Assembly (NCBI GenBank): GCA_910585295.1
Contig: CAJUDE010000016.1
Coordinates: forward strand, 1 to 59,641
DNA length: 59,641 nt
Origin: an uncultured Lachnospiraceae bacterium
Lineage (GTDB): Bacteria; Bacillota; Clostridia; Lachnospirales; Lachnospiraceae
Direction of reading: 5' to 3'
The notes under the pieces were generated by a model that was not told where the DNA came from, did not search any database, and saw only the letters and a list, made by a program, of their open reading frames with translations. Shown in pieces: positions 7,755-16,109 of the stretch. How positions within the stretch are numbered: position 1 is the first letter of the stretch; every line of letters begins with the position of its first letter. The position numbers were made by a program, and so were the translations under genes.

Positions 7755-9242
7755 ATGGAAAACATTAATACTGGTACATATAATATTTACAAAGATATCA
7801 GCGCCAGGACGAACGGGGACATTTATATCGGGGTTGTGGGGCCTGTGAGGACAGGCAAGTCCACCTTTATTAAGCGGTTTATGGACGTAATGGTGCTGCC
7901 GGAAATGGAGGATGTACATAGCAGGGAGCGCGCTACAGATGAACTGCCCCAGTCTGCCCAGGGCAAGACCATTATGACCACAGAGCCAAAATTTGTGCCA
8001 AAAGAAGCCGCAAAGGTTAAGTTAAACGATGACCTTGAGGTAAGCGTGCGGCTGATTGACTGCGTAGGGTTTATGGTGGATGGGGCGACAGGGCATATGG
8101 AGGAAGGGGCGGAACGGATGGTGAAAACGCCCTGGTTTGACTATGAGATACCGTTTACCCAGGCGGCGGAAATAGGCACCCAGAAAGTGATTCGGGAACA
8201 TTCCAATATCGGGATTGTGATTACCACAGACGGCTCCATCACGGAACTGCCCAGGGAGAGTTATATCCCTGCAGAGGAAAAAACGGTTGCGGGGCTGAAA
8301 AAATTGGGGAAGCCCTTTATTTTGCTGCTGAACACCCAGAAACCTTATGGGGCGGAAAGCCAGAAGCTTGCGGAGGAGCTTGCAGAAAAGTATGGGGTTT
8401 CCACCCTGCCGGTGAATTGTGAGCAGCTGCGCAAAGATGATATTTTCCGCATCCTAGAAGGGATCCTCTATGAATTCCCTATTGAGCGGGTGGACTTTTT
8501 CCTGCCGAAATGGGTGGAAATGTTGGAGAACACCCATAAAATAAAAGAGAACATTATCCAGAATGCCATGCAGATTTTAAAGAAATTCACATATGCCAAG
8601 GATGTGAGGAATACGGAGCTTATTCCAGAGGGAGAGTATATCCGAAGGATGAAGCTGGATAAAGTGGAGCTGTCCCGGGGGTGTGTCCAGATTATATTTG
8701 ACATCGACCAGAAGTATTATTATGAAAATATGAGCGAGCTGACGGGAGTGCCAATTTCCGGGGAGTACCAGTTGATCTCCATGATTAAGGAGCTGTCTGC
8801 CATGAAAAGGGAGTACGATAAGGTGGGGAGCGCCATGGAAGCAGTGAAACAGAAAGGGTATGGCGTGGTAACGCCCCAGCTTACAGATATTGAGATTGAG
8901 GAGCCAGTGCTGATTCGCCATGGCAATAAGTTTGGCGTGAAAATTAAAGCCCAATCCCCGTCCATCCATATGATTAAAGCAAATGTGGAGACAGAAATTG
9001 CGCCGATTATTGGGAGTGAGGAGCAAGCGCAGGATTTAATTGGCTATATCAAGACTTCCCGGGAACAGGAAGAAGGGATTTGGCAGACCAATATTTTTGG
9101 CAAATCCATCGGGGAGCTGGTGGAAGATGGCATCCGCAGCAAGATCACTATGATGGATGATGAAAGCCAAGTCAAGCTGCAGGATACCATGCAGAAAATT
9201 GTCAATGACAGCAACGGGGGATTGGTGTGCATTATTATTTAG
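7755..9242 (+). CDS. spoIVA: Stage IV sporulation protein A (spore coat morphogenetic ATPase)
   Basis: 495 residues, matching the about 492 of Bacillus SpoIVA. It polymerises on the forespore surface, using ATP, and forms the base layer of the spore coat. The N-terminal Walker A is seen as GPVRTGKST near residues 28-36, and the short hydrophobic end GGLVCIII matches the membrane-targeting tail of the family. The start MENINTGTYNIYKDI follows AGGAGG with 7-base spacing; a longer in-frame extension upstream lacks a ribosome site and overlaps the lipid kinase gene. Followed by a strong terminator at 9308-9346. Confidence 0.95.
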   Translation: MENINTGTYNIYKDISARTNGDIYIGVVGPVRTGKSTFIKRFMDVMVLPEMEDVHSRERATDELPQSAQGKTIMTTEPKFVPKEAAKVKLNDDLEVSVRLIDCVGFMVDGATGHMEEGAERMVKTPWFDYEIPFTQAAEIGTQKVIREHSNIGIVITTDGSITELPRESYIPAEEKTVAGLKKLGKPFILLLNTQKPYGAESQKLAEELAEKYGVSTLPVNCEQLRKDDIFRILEGILYEFPIERVDFFLPKWVEMLENTHKIKENIIQNAMQILKKFTYAKDVRNTELIPEGEYIRRMKLDKVELSRGCVQIIFDIDQKYYYENMSELTGVPISGEYQLISMIKELSAMKREYDKVGSAMEAVKQKGYGVVTPQLTDIEIEEPVLIRHGNKFGVKIKAQSPSIHMIKANVETEIAPIIGSEEQAQDLIGYIKTSREQEEGIWQTNIFGKSIGELVEDGIRSKITMMDDESQVKLQDTMQKIVNDSNGGLVCIII

Positions 9243-9244
9243 AG

Positions 9245-9297
9245 CATGTTTGAAAAATGTTTTCTGAAAGATGGCGGGGATGGGATTTCAAGCATGT
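9245..9297. repeat. Imperfect inverted repeat after spoIVA (GTTTGAAA type)
   Basis: AGCATGTTTGAAA (9244-9256) is matched by the near-complement TTTCAAGCATGTC (9285-9297). A similar GTGTTTGAA...TTCAAATAC palindrome occurs at 16110-16139. They may be copies of one small element. No function can be assigned. Confidence 0.4.
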
Positions 9298-9307
9298 CTG
9301 GGGCAGG

Positions 9308-9346
9308 CAGGGACACAATGGCAATGGCTGGCGTGTCCCTGTTTTT
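9308..9346 (+). terminator. Intrinsic terminator of spoIVA
   Basis: CAGGGACAC (9308-9316) pairs with GTGTCCCTG (9333-9341), followed by TTTTT. A typical rho-independent terminator 66 bases after the spoIVA stop. Confidence 0.85.
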
Positions 9347-9352
9347 GCATTA

Positions 9353-9541
9353 TTCCCGTGAGCAATGAGCCAAGCAGCCGCGCTTGCGCGGATATTTGGC
9401 GAATGCCGCGAGGGGCGCTGTGTGCCAGCGGCACACGTTCAGCGCCGACCGAAACGGAGTGCAGACCAAATACCCAGCCCCTTGGGGCCAAAAGAACAAG
9501 CTAGTCCATGCCCCGTAGCTTGCTGCGGGGTATTTGACTTT
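9353..9541. repeat. Palindromic repeat block B, copy 1 of the GCCAAGCAGCCG element
   Basis: Starts TTCCCGTGAGCAATGAGCC, then CCAAGCAGCCGCGCTTGCGC with a pairing CGCGC/GCGCG core, then GGCGAATGCCGCGAGG. Further palindromes follow (GTGTGCC/GGCACAC, CCCCTTGGGG, CCCCGTAGCTTGCTGCGGGG) and the end is TATTTGAC. Copies lie at 34898-35003 and 42107-42236. The piece GACCGAAACGGAGTGCAGAC also occurs, slightly changed, in the block near 27888. No coding content. It fills the space between the spoIVA terminator and the convergent anti-sigma gene. Confidence 0.85.
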
Positions 9542-9566
9542 ATATCCTGTTTCGGTCAGGCGTTTT

Positions 9567-10493
9567 TTATAATAAGTAACCGTCCTTTAGGATATCTGAA
9601 ACTGCTTCTGTTGGGATCTCGAAGGCGACAACTCCCATAGAGCCAGGAGCTACCTGGTATTCATCGAAAACAATGGTAAGTTTTCCAGAGTTGTTGATAT
9701 AAAAGTTTACATCCTCTGCAATTTCCTGAAAATTCCATTCCGTGATATCGCTGTCCACCCAGTAAATAATGGATTCATCCTGTGCCATCTGTTCTTTCAT
9801 CTGCGCTTTGATATTTTCAGAGATGGGTGTTTTATAGTCTGCCCCATCCTGGAATAAATCTTTTAGGGTAACCATTTCACCAGTAGTTTTGTCAATATGG
9901 TAAATTTTTTCCATCTGTGCGGCGCCTGCCATGGTAATGGTTTGATGGAACCTAAGGGAAAATAGTTTGTCATTGTCAGTAACGATTTCATAATCTAAAT
10001 CGACTGCCTGCGTGCCTTCCCCGCCAGCAGCCTTTACATCAGCTTCATAAGCGGCGATAATTTTAGTTGTATAGTCCTGGATGCTGTTGCTTAAATTTTC
10101 TGTAGCTTCCTCCATTATGTTCCCTTCGCTGTCTGCCACCTGAATTTCAGGGATTTTAAGGTTGGCTTCCATTTTGTTTTCCTGATGTTTGTATTCCCGG
10201 AATGTGACTACTTGCACGATTGCGCCAAGCACAGGGATTTGCCCCATGGCATAGGCGATAGATGCGTTGGAGTTGGCCAGGATAATCAAAAGGAAGGCTG
10301 CTGCGGCAAACCCTGCGGCGGCTTTGGCGAAGGGGAAGCGAAATAGGGAAGCCTTTTTGGGGGCGGGCTGTCCCTGTTTTCCTGCTGCATCTTCCTTTGC
10401 CTGTGTAATGGCCAAGGCCACTTGGGCTTCTAAATCTTTGGGGATATTGATGTTTTGGTAATCTTGTTTGATTTGTCCTAAGTTATGGTTCAT
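9567..10493 (-). CDS. RsiV-like anti-sigma factor (DUF3298 domain)
   Basis: 308 residues. A cytoplasmic segment (1-55), one membrane helix (about 56-75, rich in Ala/Phe/Leu), then an extracellular region ending in a DUF3298 domain with DLFQDGADY and IVFDEYQVAPGSMG. In Bacillus and Clostridioides, RsiV holds the ECF sigma factor SigV at the membrane and is cleaved when its outer domain binds lysozyme. The gene overlaps the sigma gene by 11 bases, the usual arrangement. The lysozyme response is inferred from the family and not shown by this sequence. Confidence 0.82.
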   Translation of the reverse strand: MNHNLGQIKQDYQNINIPKDLEAQVALAITQAKEDAAGKQGQPAPKKASLFRFPFAKAAAGFAAAAFLLIILANSNASIAYAMGQIPVLGAIVQVVTFREYKHQENKMEANLKIPEIQVADSEGNIMEEATENLSNSIQDYTTKIIAAYEADVKAAGGEGTQAVDLDYEIVTDNDKLFSLRFHQTITMAGAAQMEKIYHIDKTTGEMVTLKDLFQDGADYKTPISENIKAQMKEQMAQDESIIYWVDSDITEWNFQEIAEDVNFYINNSGKLTIVFDEYQVAPGSMGVVAFEIPTEAVSDILKDGYLL

Positions 10494-10977
10494 GGCATAG
10501 TTCTCCTTCCGTTAATTTGACCCTCAGTTTTTTCAGGCTGCGGTATAAAAGGCTTTTGGTAGTATTTAAATTTTCTTCCAGCACATCGGCTATTTCCTGG
10601 AGCTTGCGGCCTTCAAAATACCGAAGCACGACGACGGCGCGTTCTTTTTCATTCAGCACGTCCAAGGCGGCAATGGTATCAAAGTCCAAATACACGTCCT
10701 CTTTCCCATATTCTGGCAGGAATTCGTCACACACTTCCCGCTGTTTCGCCCGAAGGAATTCCAGCGAAGTGTTGATGACGATACGCCAGAGCCATGTTTT
10801 AATAAATGCTTCTTTTTGGATGGAGGCAGCATTTAAAATGGCTTTGTAGGCGGTTTCCTGCACAATGTCCATGGCGTCCGATTCATTTTTGACATAGGTG
10901 AACGCCAAACGGTATAGGGATCCATAAGAGGACAAAAGCTCTTGCTCCACCAACTGCTGCATCTTTGGTGTATTCAT
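10483..10977 (-). CDS. ECF RNA polymerase sigma factor (SigV-like)
   Basis: 164 residues. Region 2 reads YRLAFTYVKNESDAMDIVQE and region 4 reads YFEGRKLQEIADVLEENLNT, both typical of extracytoplasmic-function sigma factors; no sigma-70 regions 1 or 3. The start MNTPKMQQ is preceded by AAAGGAGAA. It should be held inactive by the overlapping RsiV-like gene product. A TGAAAC/CGTC promoter directly upstream (11007-11036, minus strand) suggests it activates its own operon. Confidence 0.9.
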   Translation of the reverse strand: MNTPKMQQLVEQELLSSYGSLYRLAFTYVKNESDAMDIVQETAYKAILNAASIQKEAFIKTWLWRIVINTSLEFLRAKQREVCDEFLPEYGKEDVYLDFDTIAALDVLNEKERAVVVLRYFEGRKLQEIADVLEENLNTTKSLLYRSLKKLRVKLTEGELCHEP

Positions 10978-11006
10978 GTCATATTCTCCTTTTCAGTTTT
11001 TATAGG

Positions 11007-11036
11007 TTAGACGGACGGGGCATTGAAAAAGTTTCA
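11007..11036 (-). promoter_or_regulatory. ECF-type promoter of the sigma/anti-sigma operon
   Basis: Read on the minus strand: TGAAAC (11031-11036), 17-base spacer, CGTCTAA (11007-11013). This matches the SigV/ECF -35 and -10 consensus and lies about 30-60 bases before the sigma gene start, so the operon is probably autoregulated. Confidence 0.75.
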
Positions 11037-11116
11037 GGGCGGCACAAATTTCTAAATGCCAAAAAAATACCTCAAAATTACAATTTTTTCAAAAAATACT
11101 TGAAATTTTTCGGGGG

Positions 11117-11122
11117 TATAAT
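11117..11122 (+). promoter_or_regulatory. -10 element of the surface operon
   Basis: A perfect TATAAT lies 40 bases before the gene at 11162, in the space shared with the divergent sigma gene. No good -35 is present at 16-18 bases, so an activator may be needed. No TGAAAC/CGTC pair was found on this strand, so direct SigV control of this operon is not supported. Confidence 0.4.
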
Positions 11123-11161
11123 GGAACCAAGAAAAATAATACGAAAGGACAAGGATATAAA

Positions 11162-12532
11162 ATGATGGAACAATTAAGGAAGCATTTCCTTCCTATTTTG
11201 GCATTTGCCATAATCTGCACATATAGTTTCACTGGCGCGGAAGTATATGGGGCAGGTCTGCCAGCAGGAGTGGATGTGACAGGCGATAATGCCCAGCCGG
11301 AATTGCCCGTTGGATGGCAGGAACGGGATGGCCATAAATATTATTATTCCCAGGACGGGGCGATGCAAACCAGGAAGCAGACAATAGATGGGAAAACCTA
11401 TTATTTTGGCGCAGACGGGGCGATGCAAACCGGGAAGCAGGCAATAGATGGAAAAACCTATTATTTTGGCGCAGACGGGGCGATGCAAACCGGGAAGCAG
11501 GCAATAGATGGGAATACCTATTATTTTAGCATAAATGGGGCTATGACAACAGGCTGGCAGAAAATCGGCGGGAAAAAATATTATTTTGCGCCGAAGGACG
11601 GAAAAATGTATACCGGGAAAAAGAAAATCGGGAAGTCCTATTATTATTTTGCCAAAAAAGGGGAGATGAAGACAGGCTGGCAGAAAATCAGCGGGAAAAA
11701 ATATTATTTTGCCCCCAAAGATGGCAAGATGTTTACAAAACGCCGCAAAATCGGTAAGAATGCATATTATTTTAACAAAAATGGGGTATTGCAGGCTTCC
11801 AAATGGGTGAAAGAAGGAAGCAAAACGTATTATTGCAATAAGAATGGCGCGCTGCAGTCTGGATGGCTGAACCAAAAAGGGAACCGCTATTATTTTTCTG
11901 TGAAAAATAATCAAATGCAGACAGGGTGGCAAAAAATTAAGGGCAGGAATTATTATTTCTGGGAATCTGGGAAAGCGGCGGGCGTATTGCAGCGGTCATG
12001 CATTGTCTCCACAAAAGAAGGGAATTATTACGTGGACGGGGAAGGGGTGCAGGTGACCGCCCCTGGGATTATACAGGCAGTCCATTTCGTGGATACTTAC
12101 ACGGAGGAAAGCTGGCCTGCTGATACAAAGCTAAGGAAATGCTTTGAAGCTTTGTGGAAGAATTACACATACCAGCGTTTTTATGAATCTCCTTCTGCGC
12201 AATTGATGTCTGGCTACGCCCATTATATGTTTGTAAATGGAAAGGGGAATTGTTACCGGTATGCTGCAAGCTTTGCCTGCATTGCAAAAGTGCTGGGGTA
12301 TGAAGCCCGGGTAGCCACAGGGCAGATTTCCAGCAGAAGCGGCGGAATGACCCCCCATGGCTTGACGGAAGTGAATGTGGGCGGCGCCTGGTATATTTGT
12401 GATGCAAATATGCAAAGGAACCATCCAGATAGAAACTCCTATTTATGTACGGAAGGGAATTACCCTTATGCCCATTCCACTAGCGCAAGGTATACATTAG
12501 TGATTTCTGATGGGAAGGTATCCTGGGTATGA
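11162..12532 (+). CDS. Secreted protein with choline-binding-type repeats and a transglutaminase-like domain
   Basis: 456 residues: signal peptide (about 1-30), then roughly ten to twelve cell-wall-binding repeats of the GWQ..GKKYYF type up to about residue 290, then a transglutaminase-like (cysteine-protease-fold) domain. The catalytic triad is readable as Cys in GKGNCYRYA (about 364), His in TPHGLTEV (about 399) and Asp in YICDANMQ (about 414). It probably anchors to surface polymer and crosslinks or cleaves a surface protein. Three repeats at 11353-11530 are near-identical 60-base DNA copies. The stop overlaps the MBOAT start (ATGA), so the two are translated together. Confidence 0.85.
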   Translation: MMEQLRKHFLPILAFAIICTYSFTGAEVYGAGLPAGVDVTGDNAQPELPVGWQERDGHKYYYSQDGAMQTRKQTIDGKTYYFGADGAMQTGKQAIDGKTYYFGADGAMQTGKQAIDGNTYYFSINGAMTTGWQKIGGKKYYFAPKDGKMYTGKKKIGKSYYYFAKKGEMKTGWQKISGKKYYFAPKDGKMFTKRRKIGKNAYYFNKNGVLQASKWVKEGSKTYYCNKNGALQSGWLNQKGNRYYFSVKNNQMQTGWQKIKGRNYYFWESGKAAGVLQRSCIVSTKEGNYYVDGEGVQVTAPGIIQAVHFVDTYTEESWPADTKLRKCFEALWKNYTYQRFYESPSAQLMSGYAHYMFVNGKGNCYRYAASFACIAKVLGYEARVATGQISSRSGGMTPHGLTEVNVGGAWYICDANMQRNHPDRNSYLCTEGNYPYAHSTSARYTLVISDGKVSWV

Positions 12533-13950
12533 TATTTAGCTCACTTGAATTTTTATGCGTATTCTTCCCAGCGGCGTTCCTTGTGCATTGCGCATTGCCT
12601 TCCACAGCCTTAAGGAATGCATGGCTGGTGGGGGTAAGCCTATTGTTCTATGCCTATGGGGAGCCGGTATATGTGCTGCTGATGGTGTTTAGCGCAGGGA
12701 TGAATTATATTGCGGCACGGGGAATTGCCGTTTCGGGGCATAAGAAATATATCGTATGGGCAGATATTGCCGCCAACCTCGGGATTTTGGTATTTTTTAA
12801 ATATACGTGGTTCTTGGTGGGATCCATAAACCAGGGCTTTGGGACGCAGTTCAAAGCCCTGGGGGTTACGCTTCCAATTGGGATTTCCTTTTTTACCTTT
12901 CAGGCAATTTCCTATGTAGTGGATGTCTACCGTGGGAAAATACAAGCGCAGGAAAATTTCTGGAAATTGTTGCTGTACATCTCATTTTTCCCTCAATTAA
13001 TTGCAGGGTCAATTGTAAAATATAGGGATGTCAACGCATATTTGGATAAACGAAAGGTGAGTGTACCTCAGGCGGCGTCTGGGCTTCGCCGTTTTATCTG
13101 CGGGCTGGGGAAGAAAGTGCTGATTGCCAATGCCATGGGGCAGGCGGCGGACGCTATTTTTTCAGCAGGCGCCCCTTATATCAATATCTTATCCGCATGG
13201 GTTGGCGCAATTGCATATATGCTCCAGATTTATTATGATTTCAGCGGCTACAGCGATATGGCAATTGGGTTGGGGGCAATGTTTGGCTTCCAGTTTCAGG
13301 AAAATTTCCAGTATCCTTATGGCGCCCCAGGCATTCAGGAATTTTGGCACAGATGGCATATTTCCTTGTCCGCCTGGTTTAAGGAGTACTTATATATTCC
13401 CTTGGGCGGGAACCGGAAAGGGAGTATCCGCACAGGGATAAATAAATTTGCAGTGTTTTTCTGCACAGGGCTGTGGCATGGGGCGGACTGGACATTTGTG
13501 GTATGGGGGCTGTACCATAGATTTTTTTCTTTGCTGGAGGATATGCTCCCGTTCTTAACAAAAATGCCCAAAATCGCCCTTCGCCTGTACACATTGTTCG
13601 TAGTCTGTATTGGGTTTGTAATATTCCGGGCGGACAGCCTGGGGCAGGGAATATTCTTCGTCCAGCAAATGTTTGCGGGATATTCTTTTGACGCCCTTAA
13701 AATGGGGTTTGCCATGCAGCAGCTTACGCCCTGGTTCCTTGCCATGGCCGCGGCAGGCTTGGCCCTAATGGCTCCAATTAAGCCGATTGCTGTGAAGGTT
13801 AAAAAAGCTGTCAGCGAAGGGATGGAAGGTTCCTGGAAGTATCGGGTTTTACAGGCCTTTTTGTCGCTGGGGGCGGCAGCGGTTTTACTATGGTGTATGC
13901 TGCGGCTGTCTGGGGATACATATAACCCGTTTATTTATTTCCGGTTTTAG
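12529..13950 (+). CDS. MBOAT family O-acyltransferase (AlgI/DltB type)
   Basis: 473 residues with about ten membrane segments. The catalytic region is clear: EFWHRWHISLSAWFKEYLYI (about residues 269-288) and the conserved His in GLWHGADWTF near 315. Such enzymes pass an acyl group, usually acetyl, across the membrane to an SGNH/DHHW-type partner that modifies a surface polysaccharide or peptidoglycan. Here the partner directly downstream is truncated. The position next to a SigV/RsiV-like pair recalls lysozyme-resistance acetylation, but that link is inference. Confidence 0.9.
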   Translation: MIFSSLEFLCVFFPAAFLVHCALPSTALRNAWLVGVSLLFYAYGEPVYVLLMVFSAGMNYIAARGIAVSGHKKYIVWADIAANLGILVFFKYTWFLVGSINQGFGTQFKALGVTLPIGISFFTFQAISYVVDVYRGKIQAQENFWKLLLYISFFPQLIAGSIVKYRDVNAYLDKRKVSVPQAASGLRRFICGLGKKVLIANAMGQAADAIFSAGAPYINILSAWVGAIAYMLQIYYDFSGYSDMAIGLGAMFGFQFQENFQYPYGAPGIQEFWHRWHISLSAWFKEYLYIPLGGNRKGSIRTGINKFAVFFCTGLWHGADWTFVVWGLYHRFFSLLEDMLPFLTKMPKIALRLYTLFVVCIGFVIFRADSLGQGIFFVQQMFAGYSFDALKMGFAMQQLTPWFLAMAAAGLALMAPIKPIAVKVKKAVSEGMEGSWKYRVLQAFLSLGAAAVLLWCMLRLSGDTYNPFIYFRF

Positions 13951-13965
13951 GGACGAGGTGGAGCA

Positions 13966-14802
13966 ATGAAGCATATCGGAAAAATTATTTTTATCGCATC
14001 CTGCCTGTTTTTCTGTATCCTGCCTGTTGCCGGGATGGCAGTATGCCGTGGCGGCGCGGGTACAGAGAACCGGGAGTTGGCGGAGTTTCCCCAGATAAAG
14101 GAAGATGGGAAATGGAATATTGGTTTCCTACAGGGGCTGGGGGCTTACTTTAAAGACCATTTTGCATTCCGCCCATATTTGGTGTCGGCGGATGCCATTG
14201 TCCAAAGCAAAGTGTTTGGGGTATCTAATGTGGAACGGGTGGTGTTAGGTGAAAATGGCTGGCTGTATTATGCGGCGACCATTGACGATTATCTGGGACG
14301 GAATGTAATGTCAGAACGGGGCGTTTACAACGCCGCCCATAACCTGTCCCTGCTGCAGAAATATGTGCAGGGGAAGGGGGCAGAATTTGCCTTTACCATC
14401 GCGCCAAACAAAAATTCCCTTTATGGGGAACATATGCCCTATTATTTGCAGAAAAAGGAAGAAAGCCTAAGCAACCGTATGCTGCTGGAGCCAGAGTTGG
14501 AAAAGCAGGGCATGTCCGCCCATGTAGAAATTACAGAAAGTGAAAATAATATGGATTACTGGAAAGTTTTTGGCATCCTGGAAGGACAGGGCTGCAACAA
14601 AGATACGCAAATTTATATCAGGGTGCTGCAGGGAGAAGAAGCAAAGGTATATGAGCCATTCTTCCTTACTACAGAAGCTTCAGACTATGGCTATTGCCTT
14701 TATCTGAAAAAAGAGCATCTCCTTGGGAAGGCAACGGTGGAAGTGATTGTGGGGCAGGATGGGGTGCTGCAGGCAGTGCAGTCCTTGGAAACCCAGCAGT
14801 GA
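13966..14802 (+). CDS. DHHW/AlgJ-like acyltransferase partner, truncated and fused to a foreign tail
   Basis: 278 residues. The first about 170 have the signal anchor and opening of DHHW/AlgX-type proteins (ENRELAEFP, FKDHFAFRPYLVSADA, ENGWLYYAA, APNKNSLYGE). The expected later catalytic motifs (the DxHW-type triad) are missing. From about residue 180 the sequence becomes a different domain (ESENNMDYWKVFGILEG to the end), resembling the C-terminal part of clostridial membrane glycan proteins. I infer an in-frame fusion after an internal deletion. It is 16 bases after the MBOAT gene, as expected for its partner, but probably cannot catalyse acyl transfer. Confidence 0.6.
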   Translation: MKHIGKIIFIASCLFFCILPVAGMAVCRGGAGTENRELAEFPQIKEDGKWNIGFLQGLGAYFKDHFAFRPYLVSADAIVQSKVFGVSNVERVVLGENGWLYYAATIDDYLGRNVMSERGVYNAAHNLSLLQKYVQGKGAEFAFTIAPNKNSLYGEHMPYYLQKKEESLSNRMLLEPELEKQGMSAHVEITESENNMDYWKVFGILEGQGCNKDTQIYIRVLQGEEAKVYEPFFLTTEASDYGYCLYLKKEHLLGKATVEVIVGQDGVLQAVQSLETQQ

Positions 14803-14816
14803 AAGGAGGGGGCGGT

Positions 14817-15830
14817 TTGGGAAAGTTGAGGCTGTGGGGCGGCCTGGCATTTTGCGTTTTTACTTGTTTTGGCATCCTTTTATCTGGTTGCGGCAGCGCA
14901 GGGAAAGAACAGCCGATTGCTATTTTTGACGGCTTTACAGAAACCAGGCTCTTTGTCGCAGAGGGGACTACCGTGGGGCAAGCCTTGGAGGAGGCAGAGA
15001 TTGCCGTGGGGAAGGGGGATTTGGTTTCCCCTGCCCTGAAAGAGCCGATTGGCGAAGGCGGCAGCCAGATTCAGATTGGCAGGCGCGCCCATGTGGTTGT
15101 GGAGGAGAAAGGGAAAACCAGGGAAATTACCATGACGGGCAAGAAGGTTGGGGATGCATTAAAAGAGGCGGGCATTGCTTTGCGGGAGCATGATGTTGTA
15201 AACCATGGGCTGGAAGCTTATCTGGCAGATGGCATGGAAATTGTGGTGACACGCCGTCTCCTGGTAAAGCTTACAGTGGATGGCAGGGAAGAGGAATTCC
15301 TGACTGAGGCGGACACAGTGGAAGGGCTGCTAAAGGAGCAGGGCATACGGCTGGATAAGATGGATAAGATTACGCCCCTGCCTGGGGAAAGGCTGGCAGA
15401 TGGCGCTGAGGTGGTGGTGCAGAGGGTTTCTGTAAAAGAAGTGGCGCAGCGGGAACCTATCCCTTATGGAACTAGGACAGAATATTCAGACAGCCTTTTT
15501 GAAGGGGAAACAGTGCAAAAGCAGCAGGGGAAGCCCGGGGAAAAGGAAGTGGTTTACCAAGTTACTTATGTGGACGGGGAGGAGGAGTCCAGAACCCCAA
15601 TCAGTGAGAGGACAATTCAGGAGCCAGTCAGCGCCGTGATTGTAAAAGGGACAAAAAAGAGGCGCAGGGTCATTTCCAAAGAGGCTCGGAAAGGCTACGG
15701 TGGCTTTTCAGTATGCGGGCAGGAAGCTGTCAACGGAAGTGGCCGTGAAAAATTATGGGAACCCTTGCAAAACTTTTCAGGTCGGGGGTACGGAGTTTGC
15801 CTCAAAGTTCAAGAAAAGTTCGGACTATGA
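14817..15830 (+). CDS. YabE-like lipoprotein: DUF348 repeats and G5 domain, 3D domain lost
   Basis: About 337 residues from TTG 14817, placed there by the ribosome site AAAGGAGG (14802-14809). A lipobox (LLSGC) is followed by three DUF348 ubiquitin-like modules and a complete G5 domain (VAQREPIPYGTRTEYSD ... VSAVIVKGTK). In relatives such as YabE a 3D/RlpA-like catalytic domain follows; here the sequence after KRRRVISKE (about 15680) turns into unrelated residues and stops. The same DNA in the next frame encodes another protein fragment, so this looks like a deletion junction. Probably lacks cell-wall lytic activity. Confidence 0.65.
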   Translation: MGKLRLWGGLAFCVFTCFGILLSGCGSAGKEQPIAIFDGFTETRLFVAEGTTVGQALEEAEIAVGKGDLVSPALKEPIGEGGSQIQIGRRAHVVVEEKGKTREITMTGKKVGDALKEAGIALREHDVVNHGLEAYLADGMEIVVTRRLLVKLTVDGREEEFLTEADTVEGLLKEQGIRLDKMDKITPLPGERLADGAEVVVQRVSVKEVAQREPIPYGTRTEYSDSLFEGETVQKQQGKPGEKEVVYQVTYVDGEEESRTPISERTIQEPVSAVIVKGTKKRRRVISKEARKGYGGFSVCGQEAVNGSGREKLWEPLQNFSGRGYGVCLKVQEKFGL

Positions 15831-16053
15831 ATACAAATTTAAGAAGGGTCGGGATGCAAAGGTCAATATAAAGCCCAAAGAAGGGTGGAAGTTAATAGAG
15901 CTGGCAAGCGGAGGGGTGTTGATAAAAAATAAATCAAGGGTAGATGTGTCGTATGCGGGTTCTTATGTAGAGGCAAGCTTTAAAAATAAGAAAACAGGCG
16001 AGGTATCCATTCTTTCCATTGCATTTGGCATGGGTAAGAACCGAAACTTATAA
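15700..16053 (+). pseudogene. Fragment of a bacterial Ig-like (Big2-type) surface protein
   Basis: A frame overlapping the end of the G5 gene, open from about 15685, encodes GKATVAFQYAGRKLSTEVAV, which looks like the last strands of a Big2-type Ig domain, then NYGNPCKTFQVGGTEFASKF and a Lys-rich all-beta segment ending at 16053. There is no ribosome site or signal peptide. It appears to be the 3' end of a surface protein gene joined to the G5 gene by deletion. Not expected to be expressed. Confidence 0.5.
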
Positions 16054-16109
16054 AAATAGACGGCATAAGATTTTTGAGGGTATAGGGAAATGATATCATT
16101 TTGCAGTCC

